A stretch of DNA of 64,000 nt from Amycolatopsis granulosa (GCF_011758745.1 NZ_JAANOV010000001.1:1922001-1986000), one strand, 5' to 3'; counted from the first letter of the stretch, positions 47,456 through 55,645 are shown. Numbers and translations: made by a program. Notes: generated by a model not told the origin, from the letters alone.

Positions 47456-48241
47456 TCAGATGATCTTCTGGCCGACCAGGTACTCGGCGATCTTGACGCC
47501 GCCGTCGCCCTCGTCCTCGACGCGCTCACCCGCGGTGCGCGGGGGCTTCGGCGCCGCTTCGACCACAGTGGACAGCGCGCTGCCCAGGCCGACCGCGCCC
47601 GCGTCCACACCGAGATCGGCGATCGTCAGGGTCTCGACCGGCTTCTTCTTCGCGGCCATGATGCCCTTGAAGGACGGGTACCGCGGCTCGTTGATCTTCT
47701 CGGTGACGCTGACCACCGCGGGCAGGCTCGCCTCGAGGTGGGTCAGGCCGTCGTCGGTCTCCCGGTCCGCCTTGACGGTGCCGCCCTCGACCGTCAGCGA
47801 CCGCACCTGGGTCAGCTGCGGCAGGCCGAGCAGCTCGGCCAGCATCGCGGGGACCGCACCGGCGCGGCCGTCGGAGGCCTCGTTGCCGGCGATGACCAGG
47901 TCGAAGCCCTCGACCTTGCCGACGGCGGCGGCGAGCACCTTGGCGGTGGCCACGGCGTCGGAGCCGTGCAGTGCCTCGTCGGAGACGTGGATGGCCTTGT
48001 CCGCGCCCATGGACAGGGCCTTGCGGATGGCGTCGGTGGCACGGTCCGGGCCGACCGAGATCACGGTGACCTCGCCCTCGCCGGCTTCTTTGATCTTCAG
48101 CGCCTCCTCGACGGCCTTCTCGTTGATCTCGTCGAGCACGGCGTCCGCGGATTCGCGGTCAAGCGTGTGGTCACCGTCGGAGAGCTTGCGTTCCGAATAG
48201 GTGTCCGGTACCTGCTTGACCAGGACAACGATGTTCGTCAT
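47456..48241 (-). CDS. etfB: Electron transfer flavoprotein beta subunit
   Basis: 261 residues. Opens MTNIVVLVKQVPDTYSERKL and contains the AMP-binding DLVIAGNEASDGRAGAVPAMLAELLGLPQ segment and ETDDGLTHLEASLPAVVSVTEKINEPRYPSFKGIM, the ETF-beta signature that includes the recognition loop. Partner of EtfA. The start at ATG 48241 has GAAGGGGACC upstream. A possible TetR-type operator lies 30 bp before it. Orthologue of Rv3029c (fixA). Confidence 0.97.
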   Translation of the reverse strand: MTNIVVLVKQVPDTYSERKLSDGDHTLDRESADAVLDEINEKAVEEALKIKEAGEGEVTVISVGPDRATDAIRKALSMGADKAIHVSDEALHGSDAVATAKVLAAAVGKVEGFDLVIAGNEASDGRAGAVPAMLAELLGLPQLTQVRSLTVEGGTVKADRETDDGLTHLEASLPAVVSVTEKINEPRYPSFKGIMAAKKKPVETLTIADLGVDAGAVGLGSALSTVVEAAPKPPRTAGERVEDEGDGGVKIAEYLVGQKII

Positions 48242-48270
48242 TGGTCCCCTTCGACCTCCCTGAACCAGCC

Positions 48271-48284
48271 TTACTGGTCGGTAG
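48271..48284. promoter_or_regulatory. Possible operator TTACTGGTCGGTAG before etfB
   Basis: A near-palindromic TAC...GTA element with a GGTCGGTA core, 30 bp upstream of the etfB start. It resembles sites bound by TetR-type fatty-acid-degradation repressors in actinobacteria. Resemblance by memory only. Confidence 0.3.
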
Positions 48285-48438
48285 CGTAGGGAGATTTCAC
48301 TGTCCTGGCGCCCCGAGGTGACGGCATTCACCCGGAATCCCGATTTACCGGGACGATCGTTCAGCTTTATCTCCGACCACCTCAGGCTACCCGGGCGCCG
48401 CCCGGGGCAGACGGGTTACCCGGGTGGCGCTTTCCGTC

Positions 48439-48444
48439 TAACCT
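48439..48444 (+). promoter_or_regulatory. -10 box (TAACCT) of a leaderless start
   Basis: TAACCT, 8 bases, then GTG 48453, without a ribosome site. Confidence 0.45.
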
Positions 48445-48452
48445 CACTTCCC

Positions 48453-49292
48453 GTGTCCCACGTCGCCATCGTCACCGACTCGACCGCATCCATCCCGGAG
48501 CAGCTCCGCAGGCAGTGGGACATCACCGTGATCCAGCTCCAGCTGCAGGTCGGGGACCACGCCGACGCGGAGAACCGCTTCGACCGCGGCGCTCTCGCGG
48601 CGGCCCTGCGGGCCGGTCGGCGGATCAGCACCAATCCCCCGGACCCCGGGGCGTTCTTCTGGGCCTACCAGGAGGCCGCGAGCGCCGGGGCGAGCGCCGT
48701 GGTCAGCCTGCACATCTCGCAGCGCATGTCCGGCACCCTGCAGGCCGCGCAGGAGGCGGCCCGGCAGGCGCAGATCCCGGTCCACGCGGTGGACAGCGGC
48801 ACGACCGGGATGAGCCTGGGGTTCGCGGTGCTGTCCGCGGCCAGGGCCGCCGCCGCGGGCGGGCGGGTCGAGCGCGTGCTCGAGGCGGCGCACCGCCGGT
48901 TTTCCACCAGCAGCGAGCTGGTCTACGTCGACACGCTGGAGTACCTGCGCCGCGGCGGCCGCATCGGCAGCGCGGCGGCACTGCTGGGCAGCGCGCTGTC
49001 GATCAAGCCGCTGCTCACCGTGCGCGGCGGTGAGGTGGCCCCGCTGACCCGGGCGGCCGGCAGCAGGCGGGCACTCGCGAAGCTGGTCGACCTGGCCGCC
49101 GAGCGGGCCGGGAACCGTCCCGCCGACCTGGCCATCTCGTGCTTCCGCCCCAGTGATCGCGAGCTGACGCTGGTGCAGCGGCTGCGGGAACGGATCCCCA
49201 ATCTCAAGGAGCTGAGCATCGTCGAGGCCAGCACCGTGATCGGTGCGCACGTCGGCCCGGGTGCGCTGAGCATCACGGTCTCCGCGGGGTAG
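48453..49292 (+). CDS. DegV family fatty-acid-binding protein
   Basis: 279 residues. It opens SHVAIVTDSTASIPEQ (the DegV TDSTA motif) and contains SLHISQRMSGTLQAAQEAA, VDSGTTGMSLGF and EYLRRGGRIGSAAALLGSALSIKPLLTV, all diagnostic. DegV proteins bind a fatty acid and, in some bacteria, present it to the FakA kinase; no fakA gene is here. The start is GTG 48453; upstream in-frame sequence is intergenic. Confidence 0.93.
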   Translation: MSHVAIVTDSTASIPEQLRRQWDITVIQLQLQVGDHADAENRFDRGALAAALRAGRRISTNPPDPGAFFWAYQEAASAGASAVVSLHISQRMSGTLQAAQEAARQAQIPVHAVDSGTTGMSLGFAVLSAARAAAAGGRVERVLEAAHRRFSTSSELVYVDTLEYLRRGGRIGSAAALLGSALSIKPLLTVRGGEVAPLTRAAGSRRALAKLVDLAAERAGNRPADLAISCFRPSDRELTLVQRLRERIPNLKELSIVEASTVIGAHVGPGALSITVSAG

Positions 49293-49363
49293 CCGCGGAA
49301 CCGGCGGGGTAACCGGTTCGTTGACCCGGTGACGAAACCGGCAAATCGCCCAGGAGGACGGCC

Positions 49364-49534
49364 ATGGCTTCGCTGTTCGGCAAGATCGCCCGCTTCGCCA
49401 ACTCGCCGCAGGGCCGGCGTGCCATCGAGCAGGCGAAGGAGTTCGCGAACGACCCGCGGCGCCGCGCCCAGGCGAAGTCCGCGCTGGACAAGCTCAAGGC
49501 CCGGGTGAACGGACGTGGTCCCCGGCCGCGCTGA
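49364..49534 (+). CDS. Small basic protein, 56 residues, unknown function
   Basis: ATG with AGGAGG 7 bases upstream; the product opens MASLFGKIARFANSPQGRRA and ends in a basic RVNGRGPRPR tail. It is predicted mostly helical with a strongly positive charge. The coding style (G/C at third positions) is clear over its whole length. It lies between degV and the methyltransferase gene on the same strand. It may bind nucleic acid or membranes; nothing in it identifies a family. Confidence 0.8.
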   Translation: MASLFGKIARFANSPQGRRAIEQAKEFANDPRRRAQAKSALDKLKARVNGRGPRPR

Positions 49535-49557
49535 CCTTCCTCCGCATTACCACCCAG

Positions 49558-49563
49558 TAGGGT
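49558..49563 (+). promoter_or_regulatory. -10 box (TAGGGT) of a leaderless start
   Basis: TAGGGT, 7 bases, then the GTG at 49571, without a ribosome site. It resembles the TAGGGT before the gene at 23321. Confidence 0.45.
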
Positions 49564-49570
49564 CGCCGGG

Positions 49571-50338
49571 GTGAGCACGTCACGCGCCGAAGCACTGCAC
49601 CTGACCGGGGAACGCACCGTTCCCGGCGTCGCCGAGGAGAACTACTGGTTCCGGCGGCACGAGGCTGCCTACCACGCGCTGCTGCCGTGGTGCGCGGACG
49701 CGGTGGTCCTGGAGGCCGGCTGCGGTGAGGGCTACGGCGCCGGGCTGATCGCGACGGCGGCGGAAGCCGTGCTCGCACTCGACTACGACCAGCCGACGAT
49801 CGAGCACGCCGCCCGGCGCTATCCCCACGTGCGGACGGCGCGGGCGAACCTGGTGCACCTGCCGGTGCGCGACGCCTCGGTGGACGTGGTCGTCAACTTC
49901 CAGGTCATCGAACACCTGTGGGACCAGGGCGCGTTCCTCGCCGAATGCCGGCGGGTGCTGCGGCCGGGTGGCCGGCTGCTGGTGACGACGCCGAACCGGC
50001 TCACGTTCACGCCGGACAGCGACACGCCGCTGAACCCGTTCCACACCAGGGAACTCGCGCCGGCCGAGCTGCATTCGCTGTTGCGCGAGGCGGGGTTCGC
50101 CGTCGAGCTGATGCACGGGCTGCACCACGGTCCGGGGGTCCGGGCACTGGACGCCCGTTACGGCGGGTCGCTCATCGACGCCCAGCTGGAGGTCGTGATG
50201 GGCCACCTGCCCGGACGGGCTCCGTGGCCGCCGGAGCTGCTCGCCGACATCGCATCGATCGGGGCAGCGGATTTCGAGATCCACGGTGCGCGCCTGGACG
50301 AGAGCCTGGACCTGGTCGCGGTGGCGGTGCGGCCGTGA
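49571..50338 (+). CDS. Class I SAM-dependent methyltransferase
   Basis: 255 residues. Motif I is VLEAGCGEGYGAGLIATAA (about 46-64), the acidic strand AVLALDYDQPTIEHA and motif IV VDVVVNFQVIEHLWDQGAFLAECRRVLRPGGRLLVTTPN. The N-terminal LTGERTVPGVAEENYWFRRHEAAY is the sugar-type methyltransferase head. Its stop overlaps the branching-enzyme start (GTGA). It matches Rv3030 by order, a gene placed in methylglucose lipopolysaccharide synthesis, so a sugar O-methyltransferase role is inferred. Confidence 0.87.
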   Translation: MSTSRAEALHLTGERTVPGVAEENYWFRRHEAAYHALLPWCADAVVLEAGCGEGYGAGLIATAAEAVLALDYDQPTIEHAARRYPHVRTARANLVHLPVRDASVDVVVNFQVIEHLWDQGAFLAECRRVLRPGGRLLVTTPNRLTFTPDSDTPLNPFHTRELAPAELHSLLREAGFAVELMHGLHHGPGVRALDARYGGSLIDAQLEVVMGHLPGRAPWPPELLADIASIGAADFEIHGARLDESLDLVAVAVRP

Positions 50339-51816
50339 CCGGCGAGGGCACGTTCTGCCTGGTGCTGCACAGCCATCTGCCGTGGCTACCGCACCACGGG
50401 TCGTGGCCGGTCGGCGAGGAGTGGCTGTACCAGGCGTGGGCGCACTCGTACCTGCCGGTGGCGGACCTGTTGCACCGGTTCGCGTCCGAGGGCAGGCGGG
50501 ACGTGCTGACGCTGGGTGTGACGCCGGTGCTCGCGGCGCAACTGGACGATCCGTACGCGTTGCGGGCGTTTCACGAGTGGCTCGGGCACTGGCAGCTGCG
50601 GACGGTGCAGGCGGGCACCTTGTGGCGTGCCGACCCCTTGCTGCGTGAGCTGGCCGCGGTGGAGTACCGCACGGCGACGCGGTCGTTGGCTGACTTCGAA
50701 ACCCGGTGGCGGCACGGCTTTTCCCCGTTGCTCCGGTCGCTTGTGGACTCGGACGTGATCGAGCTGCTGGGCGGCCCGTACGCGCATCCGTTCCAGCCGT
50801 TGCTGGAACCGCGGATCCGGTCGTTCTTCCTGCGGGGCGGCCTGGCGGACACCGCGTTGCGCATCGGGCACCGGCCGGCCGGGATCTGGGCGCCGGAGTG
50901 CGGTTACGCGCCGGGCATGGAGAGCGGCTACGCGGCCGCCGGGGTGCAGCGGTTCCTGGTGGACGGTCCGGCGCTGCACGGGGACACCGCGTTCGCCCGG
51001 CCGGTGGGTTCGTCGGACGTGCTGTGCTTCGGGCGGGACCTCGACGTCACCTACCGGGTGTGGTCGCCGCGCGCGGGCTATCCGGGACACGCGCACTACC
51101 GGGATTTCCACACGTGGGCGCACGAGGTCGGGTTGAAACCGTCGCGGGTGACGGGCAAGCAGGTGGAGCCGGCGGACAAGGCACCCTACGACCCGGCGCT
51201 GGCGGCGGACACGGTGCGCACCCACGTGAAGGACTTCGTCGAGACCGTGGTGTCGAGGCTGCGCACGTTGCGCTCGGCGCACGGCCGGGAAGCGATGGTG
51301 GTGGCGGCCTACGACACCGAGTTGTTCGGCCACTGGTGGCACGAGGGCCCGGCGTGGCTGGAAGGCGTGCTGCGCGCGCTGCCGGAGGCGGGGGTGCGGG
51401 TGACCACCCTGCGAGGCGCGGTGGAGGCCGGGCTCCTCGGAGCGCCGGTGGAGCTGCCCGCGTCGTCGTGGGGGTCGGGCAAGGACTGGCGCGTCTGGGA
51501 CGGCGAACAGGTGGCCGACATGGTGGCCGACAACGCGGCGTTGCAGCAGCGGTTGCTGGCGCTGCCCCGCCCGGACGTGCGCGACCGGGTGGCGGACTGG
51601 GCCGTCGGCGAGGCGATGATGGCCCTGTCGAGCGACTGGGCGTTCATGGTGACGAAGGACAGCGCGGCGGACTACGCCCGCCGCCGGGCCGCCGTGCACA
51701 CGTCCCGCTTCGACGAGCTGGCCGGCTGGATCGGCCGCGGCCCCGTGCCGGCGGCCGTGGAGCGATGGGCGCGTCAGGACAATCCCTTCGGCCAGCTGGA
51801 CGCGCGCCTGCTCTGA
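50335..51816 (+). CDS. GH57 family 1,4-alpha-glucan branching enzyme
   Basis: 493 residues. GH57 motifs: HSHLPWL (12-18), the nucleophile E188 in GIWAPECGYAPGM and the acid D327 in VVAAYDTELFGHWWHEGP, followed by the C-terminal helical domain with the WGSGKDWRVWDG pocket. It introduces alpha-1,6 branches into alpha-1,4-glucan. GTG 50335 overlaps the methyltransferase stop. Same order as Rv3031. It acts in the cytoplasm on polymethylated or plain glucans. Confidence 0.92.
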   Translation: MTGEGTFCLVLHSHLPWLPHHGSWPVGEEWLYQAWAHSYLPVADLLHRFASEGRRDVLTLGVTPVLAAQLDDPYALRAFHEWLGHWQLRTVQAGTLWRADPLLRELAAVEYRTATRSLADFETRWRHGFSPLLRSLVDSDVIELLGGPYAHPFQPLLEPRIRSFFLRGGLADTALRIGHRPAGIWAPECGYAPGMESGYAAAGVQRFLVDGPALHGDTAFARPVGSSDVLCFGRDLDVTYRVWSPRAGYPGHAHYRDFHTWAHEVGLKPSRVTGKQVEPADKAPYDPALAADTVRTHVKDFVETVVSRLRTLRSAHGREAMVVAAYDTELFGHWWHEGPAWLEGVLRALPEAGVRVTTLRGAVEAGLLGAPVELPASSWGSGKDWRVWDGEQVADMVADNAALQQRLLALPRPDVRDRVADWAVGEAMMALSSDWAFMVTKDSAADYARRRAAVHTSRFDELAGWIGRGPVPAAVERWARQDNPFGQLDARLL

Positions 51817-52317
51817 CACACGCCTGCTCTGACGGAAGCCGCGGAACTGCCGCCGCCCGCCAGCCGCCCGCGCACCGCCCGGCCGTGGCCGGTCGCGGCC
51901 GGGCAGGTTCGTCGGGCCGGACAGCCTCGGCACGCCCGCGCACCCGGCCACCTGCCCACGCCAGGCGAGCCACCCCAGCACCTCCGCGCAGCAAGCGACT
52001 TCCCCGCCACGGCAACGCATCCCCGCCACCTCCGCGCAGTCAGCCCCCTCCGCACCCCAGGGCAACACACCCTCCGCTCGCCCAGCCGCCTCCCCACGCC
52101 ACGGCCACCCACCCTCGCACCTCCGCGTCCGGCCACCTGCCACGCCAGGTGCGCGCCGCACAAGCGTCACCGCTCGGTCACCGCACCACCCGCGGCGCCG
52201 ACCGTGCGCCCACCGCTCGACACCCGCGCAGCCACACCGCCACCAGCCATCCCCTCGCCACTCGGTGTCCCGGCACCATCACCAGCCACCACGGCGCCGA
52301 CGTCCACTCGCCCAAGT

Positions 52318-52333
52318 TGTGATCGACATCACG
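52318..52333. promoter_or_regulatory. CRP/GlxR-type site TGTGA-N6-TCACG
   Basis: TGTGATCGACATCACG matches the actinobacterial CRP consensus TGTGA-N6-TCACA in 9 of 10 defined bases and has GTGAT/ATCAC symmetry. It is 63 bp upstream of the glycosyltransferase start. A cAMP-dependent control of alpha-glucan synthesis is inferred. Confidence 0.6.
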
Positions 52334-52383
52334 CCCGTCCACGTGGGTCGTTCAGGTGGTTCTGTTCTTAGTTGACCAGTGAG

Positions 52384-52389
52384 TAACCT
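52384..52389 (+). promoter_or_regulatory. -10 box (TAACCT) of a leaderless start
   Basis: TAACCT, 6 bases, then the ATG at 52396, without a ribosome site. Confidence 0.5.
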
Positions 52390-52395
52390 CCTGGC

Positions 52396-53796
52396 ATGCG
52401 CGTGCTGATGCTGTCCTGGGAGTACCCGCCCGTCGTGGTCGGCGGGCTCGCTCGCCATGTGCACGCGCTCGCCCGGCACCTCGCCCGGGACGGGCACGAG
52501 GTCGTGGTGCTCTCCCGCCACCCGGCCGGCACCGACGCCCACACGCATCCCACGACGGACCTCGTGGTCGAGGGCGTGCGGGTGATCCGGGTGGCCGAGG
52601 ATCCGATGCACGTGACGTTCGAGCGCGACCTGGTGGCGTGGACGCTGGCGATGGGCCACGCCATGGTCCGCGCCGGGCTCGAGCTGGCGCGCACATGGCA
52701 GCCGGACGTCGTCCATGCCCACGACTGGCTGGTGGCGCACCCGGCGATCAGCCTGGCCGGCACCCTGCGCCGGCCACTGGTGGGGACGGTCCACGCCACC
52801 GAAGCCGGCCGGCATTCCGGGTGGTTGTCGCAACCGCTCAACCAGCAGGTGCACTCCGTGGAGTGGTGGCTGGCGAACCGGTCGGACGCGCTGATCACCT
52901 GCTCGCAGGCGATGCGCGCCGAGGTCGCGAAGCTGTTCGACGTCTCCGCGGACGAGATCACGGTCATCCACAACGGCATCGAGGAACGGGGCTGGCAGGT
53001 CGCGGCGGACGAGGTCGCCCGGGCGCGGGAGAAGTACGTGCCGCGCGGTGAGCCGTTGCTGTTGTTCTTCGGGCGCCTGGAGTGGGAGAAGGGGGTCCAG
53101 GACCTGATCGCGGCGCTGCCGAAGATCCGGCGGGCGCATCGCGGGACGCGGCTGGTCGTCGCCGGGCGGGGACGGCACCTGGACGAGCTGGTCAAGCAGG
53201 TGCGGCGGATGCGGATGCAGCACGCGGTGGAGTTCGCCGGGCATCTGCGCGACCGCGAGTTGCGCGCGGTGCTGGCGGCGGCCGACGCCGTGGTGCTGCC
53301 CAGCCGGTACGAGCCGTTCGGGATCGTCGCACTCGAAGCGGCAGCCGCGCGGGCACCACTGGTGGCTTCGACGGCCGGCGGGCTGGGCGAGGTCGTCGTC
53401 GACGGTGTCACCGGATTGTCGTTCTCGCCAGGTGATGTGGCCGCGCTGACGACGGCGGTGAACTCGGTGCTCCGCGATCGCGACGCCGCGGCGAGCCGGG
53501 CCCGCACCGCACAGGCCCGCCTCGCCGACGACTTCGACTGGGCCCGGATCGCCGCGACGACCGTGGAGGTCTACCGGCGGGCGCGGGTCCGCGATCACGG
53601 TGAGCTCGGCCGGCCCAAGATCCCGACGGGCAACGTGCTCAACCCGGAACCACCGCAAGCCCCCGCGCCCAGGGAGGCCCCTGCGGCACTGAACACCCCG
53701 GCGGCACTAAGCACCTCGGCAGCACGGAACACCTCCGCGGCGCGGAAGAGGGTGCCGCAGGGAAGTCCAGCGGGGACACGCAAGTCCGCGCGCTGA
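52396..53796 (+). CDS. GT4 family glycosyltransferase (alpha-1,4-glucosyltransferase, Rv3032-like)
   Basis: 466 residues with two Rossmann domains. The N-domain opens RVLMLSWEYPPVVVGGLARHVHALARHLARDGHEV, as in glycogen synthase-type GT4/GT5; the C-domain has LLLFFGRLEWEKGVQDLI and the nucleotide-sugar motif RYEPFGIVALEAAA (about 308-321, EX7E). It extends alpha-1,4-glucan and is the third gene of the glucan set, as Rv3032. Unusual: the last 60 residues are Pro/Ala-rich and contain three 18-bp tandem repeats (AALNTP, AALSTS, AARNTS). Confidence 0.9.
   Translation: MRVLMLSWEYPPVVVGGLARHVHALARHLARDGHEVVVLSRHPAGTDAHTHPTTDLVVEGVRVIRVAEDPMHVTFERDLVAWTLAMGHAMVRAGLELARTWQPDVVHAHDWLVAHPAISLAGTLRRPLVGTVHATEAGRHSGWLSQPLNQQVHSVEWWLANRSDALITCSQAMRAEVAKLFDVSADEITVIHNGIEERGWQVAADEVARAREKYVPRGEPLLLFFGRLEWEKGVQDLIAALPKIRRAHRGTRLVVAGRGRHLDELVKQVRRMRMQHAVEFAGHLRDRELRAVLAAADAVVLPSRYEPFGIVALEAAAARAPLVASTAGGLGEVVVDGVTGLSFSPGDVAALTTAVNSVLRDRDAAASRARTAQARLADDFDWARIAATTVEVYRRARVRDHGELGRPKIPTGNVLNPEPPQAPAPREAPAALNTPAALSTSAARNTSAARKRVPQGSPAGTRKSAR
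53683..53748 (+). repeat. In-frame 18-bp tandem repeats in the glycosyltransferase tail
   Basis: Units at 53683-53700, 53701-53718 and 53719-53736 plus a partial unit encode AALNTP, AALSTS, AARNTS, AARK. The copies differ at a few positions each. Confidence 0.8.
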
Positions 53797-53889
53797 CCGT
53801 TCCACCGTCCAGCCGCGGCCGGCGCCCGGATCACCCGCCCGCCGGCCGCCGCGTTCCGGCCTCACTGGTCCGTACCGATCCCGCGCCGC

Positions 53890-54348
53890 TCAGAACACCG
53901 GCAGCGAACGGCCCCGTTCGGAATCCGGGCGGGGACCGAAGATGCGGCGCTCGGACTCGGCGATGGGCACGTCGTTGATGCTGGCCTCGCGGCGGCGCAT
54001 CAGGCCGTTGTCGGTGAACTCCCAGAGTTCGTTGCCGTAACTCCGCCACCACTGGCCGGCGGCGTCGTGGCATTCGTACTGGAAGCGGACGGCGATGCGG
54101 TTGCCGCGGAAGCCCCAGAGCTCCTTGCGCAGCGCGTAGTCGAGCTCGCGTTCCCACTTGCCGCGCAGGAACTCGACGATGGCGTCGCGGCCGACGACGT
54201 GCTGATCACGGTTGCGCCAGACCGAATCGACCGTGTAGGCGAGCGCGACCTTTTCCGGGTCCCTCGTGTTCCACGCGTCCTCGGCGGCTTGGACCTTCTG
54301 GGCGGCGGTGTCCTCGTCGAACGGCGGGAACGGCGGGCGGTCGGACAT
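53890..54348 (-). CDS. NTF2-like (DUF1348/SnoaL-type) protein
   Basis: 152 residues. The cone-fold pattern is clear: [81 protein letters not shown] in shorter pieces across residues 14-95, typical of DUF1348 enzymes and binding proteins. It is divergent from a TetR gene with two palindromic operators between. Substrate unknown. Confidence 0.85.
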   Translation of the reverse strand: MSDRPPFPPFDEDTAAQKVQAAEDAWNTRDPEKVALAYTVDSVWRNRDQHVVGRDAIVEFLRGKWERELDYALRKELWGFRGNRIAVRFQYECHDAAGQWWRSYGNELWEFTDNGLMRRREASINDVPIAESERRIFGPRPDSERGRSLPVF

Positions 54349-54369
54349 GACGGCTCCTCACGACAGGTG

Positions 54370-54385
54370 GAGAACGATCGTTCTC
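54370..54385. promoter_or_regulatory. TetR operator copy 1, GAGAACG-AT-CGTTCTC
   Basis: A perfect palindrome; with flanking G and C it is 18 bp long. It lies between the divergent NTF2-like and TetR genes, 22 bp from the NTF2-like ATG. Confidence 0.78.
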
Positions 54386-54403
54386 CGTTCGTGCGATACG
54401 ATA

Positions 54404-54419
54404 GAGAACGAACGTTCTC
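54404..54419. promoter_or_regulatory. TetR operator copy 2, GAGAACG-AA-CGTTCTC
   Basis: Same 7-bp arms as copy 1, 34 bp centre-to-centre. A -10-like TACGAT (54397-54402) directly precedes it, so binding would block the TetR promoter. Confidence 0.78.
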
Positions 54420-54438
54420 CACACAAGGACCGGGTGTG

Positions 54439-54978
54439 ATGGACCACGACGAGGCACGGACCAAGCTGCTCGACGCGGCGGAAGCGCTGTTTTATGCGCG
54501 TGGAATTCAGGCGGTGGGCATGGACGCGATCCGCGCGGCGTCCGGTGTGTCGCTGAAGCGGCTGTACCAGTGTTTCCCGGCGAAGGGTGATCTGGTCGAG
54601 GCATACCTGCGCCGCCGGGACGAGCGGTGGCGGAAGTCGCTGACGGAGTACGTGGAGGCCCGGCCGCCGGACGAGCGGGTGCCGGCGGTGTTCGACTGGC
54701 TTCGGCGGTGGTTCAGCGAGGACGGGTTCCGGGGGTGCGGGTTCATCAACTCCTTCGGCGAGCTGGGCGAAGCGGCGCCCGGTGTCGTGGCGGTGGTGCG
54801 GGAGCACAAGGATCTGCTGCGGGACTACCTGCGAGCACTTGCTGGTTCCGAGGCGCTGGGCGACCAGATCTTCGCGCTGGTGGAGGGCGCGACCGTGATC
54901 GCCGGAATCACCGGCGACCCGGCCGCGGCCGACAGCAGCAAGACGGCGGCGGAGACCCTGCTGCGGACGGCTTCCTAG
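54439..54978 (+). CDS. TetR family regulator
   Basis: 179 residues. HTH at about 24-47 (GIQAVGMDAIRAASGVSLKRLYQCFPAKGDLVEAYLRR). The C-terminal domain has GCGFINSFGEL, common in TetR proteins controlling oxidoreductases or NTF2-like genes. The start is ATG 54439; a GTG lies immediately before. It probably represses itself and the divergent NTF2-like gene through the two GAGAACG palindromes. Confidence 0.88.
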   Translation: MDHDEARTKLLDAAEALFYARGIQAVGMDAIRAASGVSLKRLYQCFPAKGDLVEAYLRRRDERWRKSLTEYVEARPPDERVPAVFDWLRRWFSEDGFRGCGFINSFGELGEAAPGVVAVVREHKDLLRDYLRALAGSEALGDQIFALVEGATVIAGITGDPAAADSSKTAAETLLRTAS

Positions 54979-55645
54979 CGCGGCGCCAGCCGGATCCCGC
55001 GCCGGTGTGCCACCGGAGTAGCTGCACCGAATCGGGGACAGCCGGCCGACCGAGCGGCCCAACCAGTCGGCGTCAATCCCACCGGAGCGTTCGGCCGCCC
55101 ACCGGGGAACGCCAGCCGAGCGAGTGCATGAGTCAGCGCCAACCGGGCCCAGCCATCCGGTGGGGGCCGGCCGGGCCGGCCGCCACCGACCGAAAGCCCT
55201 GCCGGGTTGGCCACCGATCCAGGCAACCCCGGCCGTGACGGCCACCATCCGAAGCAGCCCCGCTCAGTTCGCCGGTGCCCGCAGCCTGCCCGGCCAGTCC
55301 GACTACCCAAGCCAGCCCCGCCAGGCCGACCACAAACCGAACCAGCCCGGCCCGGTTCGGCCAGTGAACGAGGTGACCAAGCCGGCTGGACCACCCCACT
55401 GACCACCTGGCAGCCCGACCAGGCGGCCGGCGGAACCGGCCAGGCGGACGCCGCTCCCACGCTGCCGCAAGGAAGACCGGGCAGTAAGCAGGAGACCGCG
55501 CCCGCACACCCGCAAGACACCACCAGTCCGCGCGCAACCCAATCCCGCAAGAACCCCGAGACCATGGGCAGTGCGACCGGAAGTGGCAGGAGCCACGGCA
55601 GCGCTGGTGTGGCTGCCGCAGGGTCCAGACCTGGGCGCCGCAGGG
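54979..55645. other. 667-bp non-coding stretch with degenerate CCGGCC-type repeats
   Basis: No gene is supported. It is filled with short recurring words such as ACCAGCCCGGCC, CCAACCGGGCCC and ACCAAGCCGGCTGG. Long open frames exist on both strands but give low-complexity Gly/Pro/Arg translations. It separates a TetR gene from the convergent protease gene. Confidence 0.5.

Larger units (their letters stand above)
51817..52395. other. 579-bp non-coding stretch with degenerate C-rich repeats
   Basis: No gene. From about 51850 to 52310 the + strand is strongly C-rich and built of degenerate units. The core CACCTCCGCG occurs at 51979, 52027 and 52118 (spacings 48 and 91, about one and two periods of 46-48 bp), with recurring CCACGCCA and CCCGCCACGGCAAC variants between. 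Frames on either strand give only Pro/Arg/Gly-rich translations with no start logic. The last 80 bp hold a CRP-like site and the promoter of the glycosyltransferase. Confidence 0.55.

Noticed and set aside
51817-52395. Possible CRISPR array or genes in the repeat-rich gap
   Set aside because: Repeats are degenerate and lack constant length and unique spacers; no cas genes nearby; frames give low complexity only.
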